Position numbers and translations under genes: made by a program. Below, in pieces: positions 59,308 through 64,000 of a stretch of 64,000 nucleotides of DNA (its first letter is position 1; each line of letters begins with the position of its first letter). The notes under the pieces were generated by a model. It was not told where the DNA came from. It saw only the letters and a list, made by a program, of their open reading frames with translations, and made no database searches. The stretch is from Sinonovacula constricta. Taxonomy: Eukaryota; Mollusca; Bivalvia; Cardiida; Solecurtidae. Location of the stretch: positions 34,949,218 through 35,013,217 of the forward strand of contig CM017572.1 in the NCBI GenBank assembly GCA_007844125.1, given 5' to 3'.

Positions 59308-59340
<33 letters not shown>
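58303..59340 (+). other. 3' UTR and poly(A) tail of the L1-like LINE
   Basis: AT-rich, with a TGTATATATGTA-rich patch near 58560-58610. Polyadenylation signal AATAAA at 59303-59308, then A28 at 59313-59340. Confidence 0.75.
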
Positions 59341-59350
59341 TAACGCTTCT

Positions 59351-61362
59351 CTTGAGTTTTCGCCCAAACTTCATACATCATATTTATGGAAAACGTATCG
59401 CAATTGGACCCCGATTCACGTATGCGGCCATCGTTGGTTATCCTCGTTACATTACTCCGCTATGCTGCGTTATGTACGGAGTGTAACGGAAGAAAGTACT
59501 GTGGTTGCCGACGATGGTATGCGGCATTCTAATAGCAAATGTATGCAACCGAATATGTTTATTCTTATTTGCTAAAAGCCTTTTGGGCGTAATTCAAGAA
59601 AAGAGTCATTTATTTGTGTATAGTCAACATCAGATTTGATTGTAATTAGTTTAAGCAAAGCAAACACTAATAGATTTCTTCAAACTTAATTACATACAGG
59701 ACACCCAATCTAACTAGTATACATTTAAACAGCCTTTTCTCGAATACTTATCATGTTTATACTTCTTGCATAAACTGAACAATCATTGATCTTAAACCTG
59801 TACATTTGGCTTGACAGTGACGGAATATTAAAAAAAGAACAACAAAAACAACATGTAGTACGAATCATGTACATATACAATGTATGTTAAACAATGTCCA
59901 TGCCGCTTTAAACACGTTCTGTTCTTTAAAAAAAACAACAATAAATACAATATAACAATTATCAATTATGAATACATCTTCTGTGACACATTTGTTCATA
60001 GAATAGATAACTGACAAACTGAATAACAAGGTGCAATATCTTTTTTGGTAATTTTATCAATATTTCTAATCCAGGATCGGATTGGGGGTGGGGGATACGA
60101 ATAGATCTAACAAATATATTACATCAATTTACTTTTAACGGCTTGTGAAATTTTATCGGATGTGATTCCGATTTGCGTCAGACCACATACCCGGCATTCC
60201 AGAAATTGTTTTTACAGGGTAGCCTGTCCGGAGCACCCTAACAGCAAATGTTTTCAAAGCAACCTTCGAATACATCATTAATGGTATCTAAGGGTCATTC
60301 AATGTCTTCTATACGTAATATATGGCAATGGCGTGTAAATAAATCCACAATGATGCAGTGAAGCCTTTTAAACATTTGAAGAAAGTTCACTCCCGCTCGG
60401 GGTAAAATCCTAGATCCGCTCTTGGAATCAAGCACAATTTAGGATATGGAATGACAGGTAAACCGGTATTATTACATATACGCAGAGATTCCTGCAGAGA
60501 CATCGATTATGGGACCAACCGTTACCAGAGACAATACAAACATGTACTTTTAGCAAATTATATTTTTATTAAATGTTACTAATATTTAAATGCAACATTA
60601 TTGAATTGTTTTGCCCGAGATCTTTTGGAAAACGCACCTACGAGCACCCTATAAAGACAAATCAATATTTTTATTTGCAAAAACTGATTTTTTATCGTTT
60701 TATACACAATTCCGCGTATATAAATTGCCCTAGTCAATTTTTCATGCAATATCAAATCGTTATTTACATAACTGAATTCATGATCAATTTCGGTTTGAAT
60801 ATAAACTCGTCCCATCTCTTTAGAAGCGTTGAACAATAAATTTATTTTCTTTAATTTGTCACAGATCTATCTGGTTCTTAATGGTACAACATTATCACTG
60901 ACATTTGATTTGTTGCAAATGTGCAATTATTTTAACTGAACCACACATCTCGAAATATTCATATTTTGTAAGGTTTATATACTATAAACATTTTAAACTA
61001 ACTAGATAGCTGGCCGGAGTTTATTGCATTTATGTATATACCGCTACACGAATGATGTATTAAACCAAAATACGAATAGCAGTATGAAATGTTTTAAAAT
61101 TGATTAAATTCTGAAGAAATCTGACATTAATGCAAAATAATTCAACATTGCAGTAATGTATCGAAGACGTCGCGTCTTTTTGTTGATTTTGCGGGAAAAC
61201 GTATGATCCGCGTGTGATGACGTCATATGTTATGCTGATGTAAAATATACAAACATGGCGAACTGAGATGAAAACATAAAAATGAATTGAAATAAACTTT
61301 AATAATAGGAACGTTTGTACACAATATTTAAAGGAAATACAACAATACATCAACAACATACT
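59351..61362. other. Non-coding stretch between the LINE and the duplicated gene end
   Basis: AT-rich. Opposed open frames of 85-88 codons at 60573-60839 are unsupported. Nothing else recognised. Part of it is the downstream flank of the minus-strand paralogue. Confidence 0.5.
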
Positions 61363-63538
61363 TATCTGTAACATTTACAGAAGAACATAGTTTCAAACAC
61401 ACGTTTTAATTTCATTTTATTCCTAAACAAAATGTCGATGGAAGATTGTTTTACTAAAATGTTGATTTAATTCCACTTTTATAACGAGTCAGTAAATCAC
61501 AAAATGTCACAATCAGCAACAAAAGGAGAAACACAAATGGAAAACAAAATGTCCGGCAATAATTAATATAAACTTTACTTCCATTCCACCATCAGAAGCT
61601 GATCACTGTACAGCCCACCGACATACAAGGAACTCCTGTTCACATCATAACTGAGGCAGACTGGAAGCTCGATCCCATCTTCCTTGGACAATATCTGACC
61701 TACCACGTGACCATCCTCGGTCACCTTGACTACGTTGTGTGAGATCGCCCCACACACTAACACGTGACCGTGATGGTCAGTGGTCACACCCTGGGCACTA
61801 GACAGTCCGAGATCCTTCTCGGAGAGACAGAATATCGGCCTCCCGTCCGTGCCGACACATACAAGACCTCTGTCCCCGTCAGTCACATAGAGTCGGTCGC
61901 CGGAACTGTTCACGGCGATGTGTTGGATGTTAGAGAACAGTTTCCGGCCGTCGGTGTCCATGGAGATCTCCCTCAGCTTCCTGCCACTCCTCACGTCGTG
62001 TACATACAAGATGGTACCACGACACTCAGCAGCACAGTACAGCAGTCCGCCATGACAAGCGATCCTTCCGGTCCAATGTCCCAACTCGAGGGCTCGTGTC
62101 ATGGTCAGACTGACTGTGTTGTACACGTGGACTTCGGTAGAACCAGAGAAGGCAACCTGGAAATACAGAAATGTAGACCAGAGTAAAACATTGTAAATGT
62201 ACAGATTGTGTTGGTGACAAAATACACGTCAGCGTCCATAGTCGTAAATGATGCAACCTGAAAATAGAGGGAGAGGAAACAGAACATTAATAAAGTCTTT
62301 GGCCCGTATACACCAACCATTCTTAGTAACACTTGATAAAGTCATGGACTTTAATTCACAATATCGTCAGCGTATATTCAGCTATAAGTATGAAATGTTG
62401 CATGACAATTTAACTTTGATATTTTGAGCTTAAACTCACAATTAACTTCATACAAAAGCTAAGTTTTCTTGGTATAAAATGGTGACTTGGACTCAAGTAG
62501 TGACTTGCGTTAAGAAATGCTTGGTGAATACAGGCCTTCATGTCATGGCAAAAGTTCGATCAGTTTGTTTATGGTGGAGTAAACATGGCTGACAGAATAT
62601 CATCCACACAACAACCTGAAAATATAAACATGCAAAGCAGGTTAACATTAAAATGACATTGTAAACAAATGCTAGTAAAATGGCACTTTTCAATTCGCTT
62701 GCTATTGCCTGGTCTAAATACAGGAAAAATACAACTCAATAACCACCCGGATATACAAATCTGTACACTTGCTACACACGCTGTCCTCCTGGCTCGGTTG
62801 AGCTTGAGTACGGGGGAAAGTCGCCATTTGTGTCTGAAAATGTGGAAATGTAAAAAACATGTTCTGAACACGTTAAACGTTTTGCAATAAATAAAATAAA
62901 AGACAATCAACATTTAACATCGAGTTTAATCTAATTACGTCTTGCTTTTTGAACTAGTAACAAATTAAGTAAACTTACAGTAAATGTGTAAAATGCATTG
63001 TGTCTAGATCTAACCATTCACAATAAACAGAGATCTAAAACACAGCCATCGTTTGGGAATAATATTTTTACTATATATAAGCATATATAAGCAATTTAAA
63101 AAGGCAGATATTCAAAAGTATTATTACAATATTCAAACTTATACTTTACAAGATATCTTTATACAATTTTCCTCAAGACCGCACAGAATCCATCTTACTT
63201 TGGCTGATTTCATGAACGCTCAACTTGTTGTTTTTTCCAAATATTGATGACGTCATATTTTGTCGCGTGACGTATGAAATGTGTACAACTGTGTGTATAC
63301 ATGTACGCGATAACCTGTGTTCGGCATACTACTTTATGACCAATGTGTGCAATTTCGAAGGATAACCCAAGCTTATTTTGATATATGTTCGGCACACTAC
63401 ATTATTTGATATATGTTACTACAATGCTGGAGCGTAGCTTGGCTTTTGATGTGTCGGGTTGGGGACAGGGCGTGCTAAATTCAATAATATCGCACGAATA
63501 TGTTCTTCTTTGTCGATCACAGAATCAATGTTAATGCT
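61363..63538. repeat. Segmental duplication, right copy
   Basis: Same orientation as 1-2196; see the paired anchors there. Includes an AATAAA-type signal for the minus strand at 61418-61423 (tttatt on the plus strand), which the left copy has lost. Differences from the left copy are mainly single bases and short indels. Confidence 0.8.
61575..62156 (-). CDS. Terminal exon of a paralogous TRIM-like gene (NHL-like propeller)
   Basis: Encodes 193 residues plus stop, about four-fifths identical by eye to exon 3 at 203-781. The acceptor TTTCTGTATTTCCAG|GTTGCC lies at 62157/62156 and the phase is 0, as in the first gene. Blades IAVNSSGDRLYVTD, GVTTDHHGHVLVCG and CLSYDVNRSSLYVGG are intact, and it ends LLMVEWK. 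Replacements cluster in the first 50 residues and in loops between blades. The B-box and coiled-coil exons are expected beyond position 64000, because transcription runs leftward. It could instead be an orphan exon copied without its promoter; the intact frame and splice site favour a real gene. Confidence 0.78.
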   Translation of the reverse strand, partial: VAFSGSTEVHVYNTVSLTMTRALELGHWTGRIACHGGLLYCAAECRGTILYVHDVRSGRKLREISMDTDGRKLFSNIQHIAVNSSGDRLYVTDGDRGLVCVGTDGRPIFCLSEKDLGLSSAQGVTTDHHGHVLVCGAISHNVVKVTEDGHVVGQILSKEDGIELPVCLSYDVNRSSLYVGGLYSDQLLMVEWK

Positions 63539-64000
63539 GAAATCGATGTAGAGGCTCCATCTGCCGGACTATATCTCAAGTCCGTGAGACAATAATTAAA
63601 TGTATATAAAGTATAGTTATTTATGAATAATTCTAACAATTAGCATCGTAAACCTCATGTTTATATAATTTCTTCATAGATAGGGCAGTACAAACTGGTA
63701 TCTCCTGTAAGTGGAAAAAAGGCCTCAAGACAAAAATTTAGTTCTTGACGTGTCGACAATTTGTTTTAACACTTTTTTTCTTACGATTTATTGGCATATT
63801 GCTGTTGTCCTCACGTTGAATGAACCTTCAATTAATACACAAAACTCTGAGAGCATTCTTCTATTAAACGTCTTATGCGTTCATTAAAACGATCACAAAC
63901 TTCACAACGAATAATGCAACAGCTTTTGTTTAATGGTGTAAAAAAGTAAGCAATAATCTCCAAAGTTCTAATGCATTCAAATATTCATTAACCGACTGGC
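62157..64000 (-). other. Presumed last intron of the paralogous TRIM-like gene
   Basis: Up to 63538 it matches intron 2 of the first gene. From 63539 to 64000 it is AT-rich with nothing recognised. No coiled-coil exon is present before the window edge; in the first gene that exon is 3.5 kb from the last one. Confidence 0.5.

Larger units (their letters stand above)
53237..59340 (+). mobile_element. Full-length L1/Tx1-like LINE with poly(A) tail and 10-bp target-site duplication
   Basis: A 6.1-kb non-LTR retrotransposon on the plus strand. TAACGCTTCT occurs at 53227-53236 and again at 59341-59350, directly after a run of 28 A. Both copies are preceded by AAA, so the duplication may be up to 13 bp. 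AATAAA at 59303-59308 precedes the tail. The order is a 1.3-kb 5' UTR with a 314-bp tandem repeat, ORF2 (endonuclease, reverse transcriptase, zinc knuckle) at 54543-58302, and a 1-kb 3' UTR. No ORF1 is recognisable. It is inactive: three frameshifts and a missing segment in the reverse transcriptase. Confidence 0.85.

Noticed and set aside
60573..60839. Opposed frames of 88 and 85 codons
   Set aside because: AT-rich, mutually overlapping, no domain, no splice or promoter evidence.

Overview
This is a window of animal nuclear DNA, most likely from a bivalve mollusc. It is AT-rich and mostly non-coding. The genes are intron-split, and the only host genes I can support belong to the large molluscan family of RING-less B-box/coiled-coil/NHL-like (TRIM-like) proteins. 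The repeats also fit a bivalve: tRNA-derived SINEs, a 145-bp 'GACCTAGTGACCTAC' tandem repeat, many minisatellites and two kinds of LINE. The assignment to bivalves is inference; no sequence search was possible.

Host genes. A complete three-exon gene lies on the minus strand: exon 1 at 10929-10622 (two B-boxes), exon 2 at 5179-4294 (coiled coil, linker, first propeller blade) and exon 3 at 781-203 (rest of the propeller, stop codon). Splice phases join exactly and give 590 residues. At the far right, 1-2196 is repeated in the same orientation at about 61363-63538. The second copy carries a paralogous terminal exon (62156-61575), so a second gene of the family must start beyond the right edge.

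Layout. 1-10.9 kb: the TRIM-like gene. Its introns hold two SINEs with target-site duplications, TTAA-ended MITEs and a 3.2-kb 26-bp minisatellite. 11.1-22.1 kb: a probable 11-kb element with long inverted ends and a 9-bp flanking repeat; inside it sit a 5'-truncated LINE with intact reverse transcriptase and RNase H, and a 1.3-kb element with 14-bp inverted ends. 22.1-47.3 kb: no genes. A family of large elements whose ends are inverted copies of each other is present about three times, partly rearranged, and full of (CT)n, (GA)n, (TA)n and (TAG)n tracts and a 53-bp minisatellite. 47.3-52.3 kb: a third SINE, a 2.8-kb 31-bp minisatellite with a nine-monomer higher-order repeat, then three 170-179-bp repeats. 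53.2-59.3 kb: an apparently full-length L1/Tx1-like LINE with a poly(A) tail and a 10-bp target-site duplication, dead through frameshifts, with no recognisable ORF1. 59.3-61.4 kb and 63.5-64 kb: nothing recognised.

There is no pathway or operon here. The biology is a duplicated immune-type TRIM family embedded in layers of mobile DNA. The most distinctive objects are the nested 11-kb element, the long-inverted-end family, the TTAA MITE family and the ORF1-less LINE. All comparisons were made by eye, so repeat edges are approximate unless stated otherwise.
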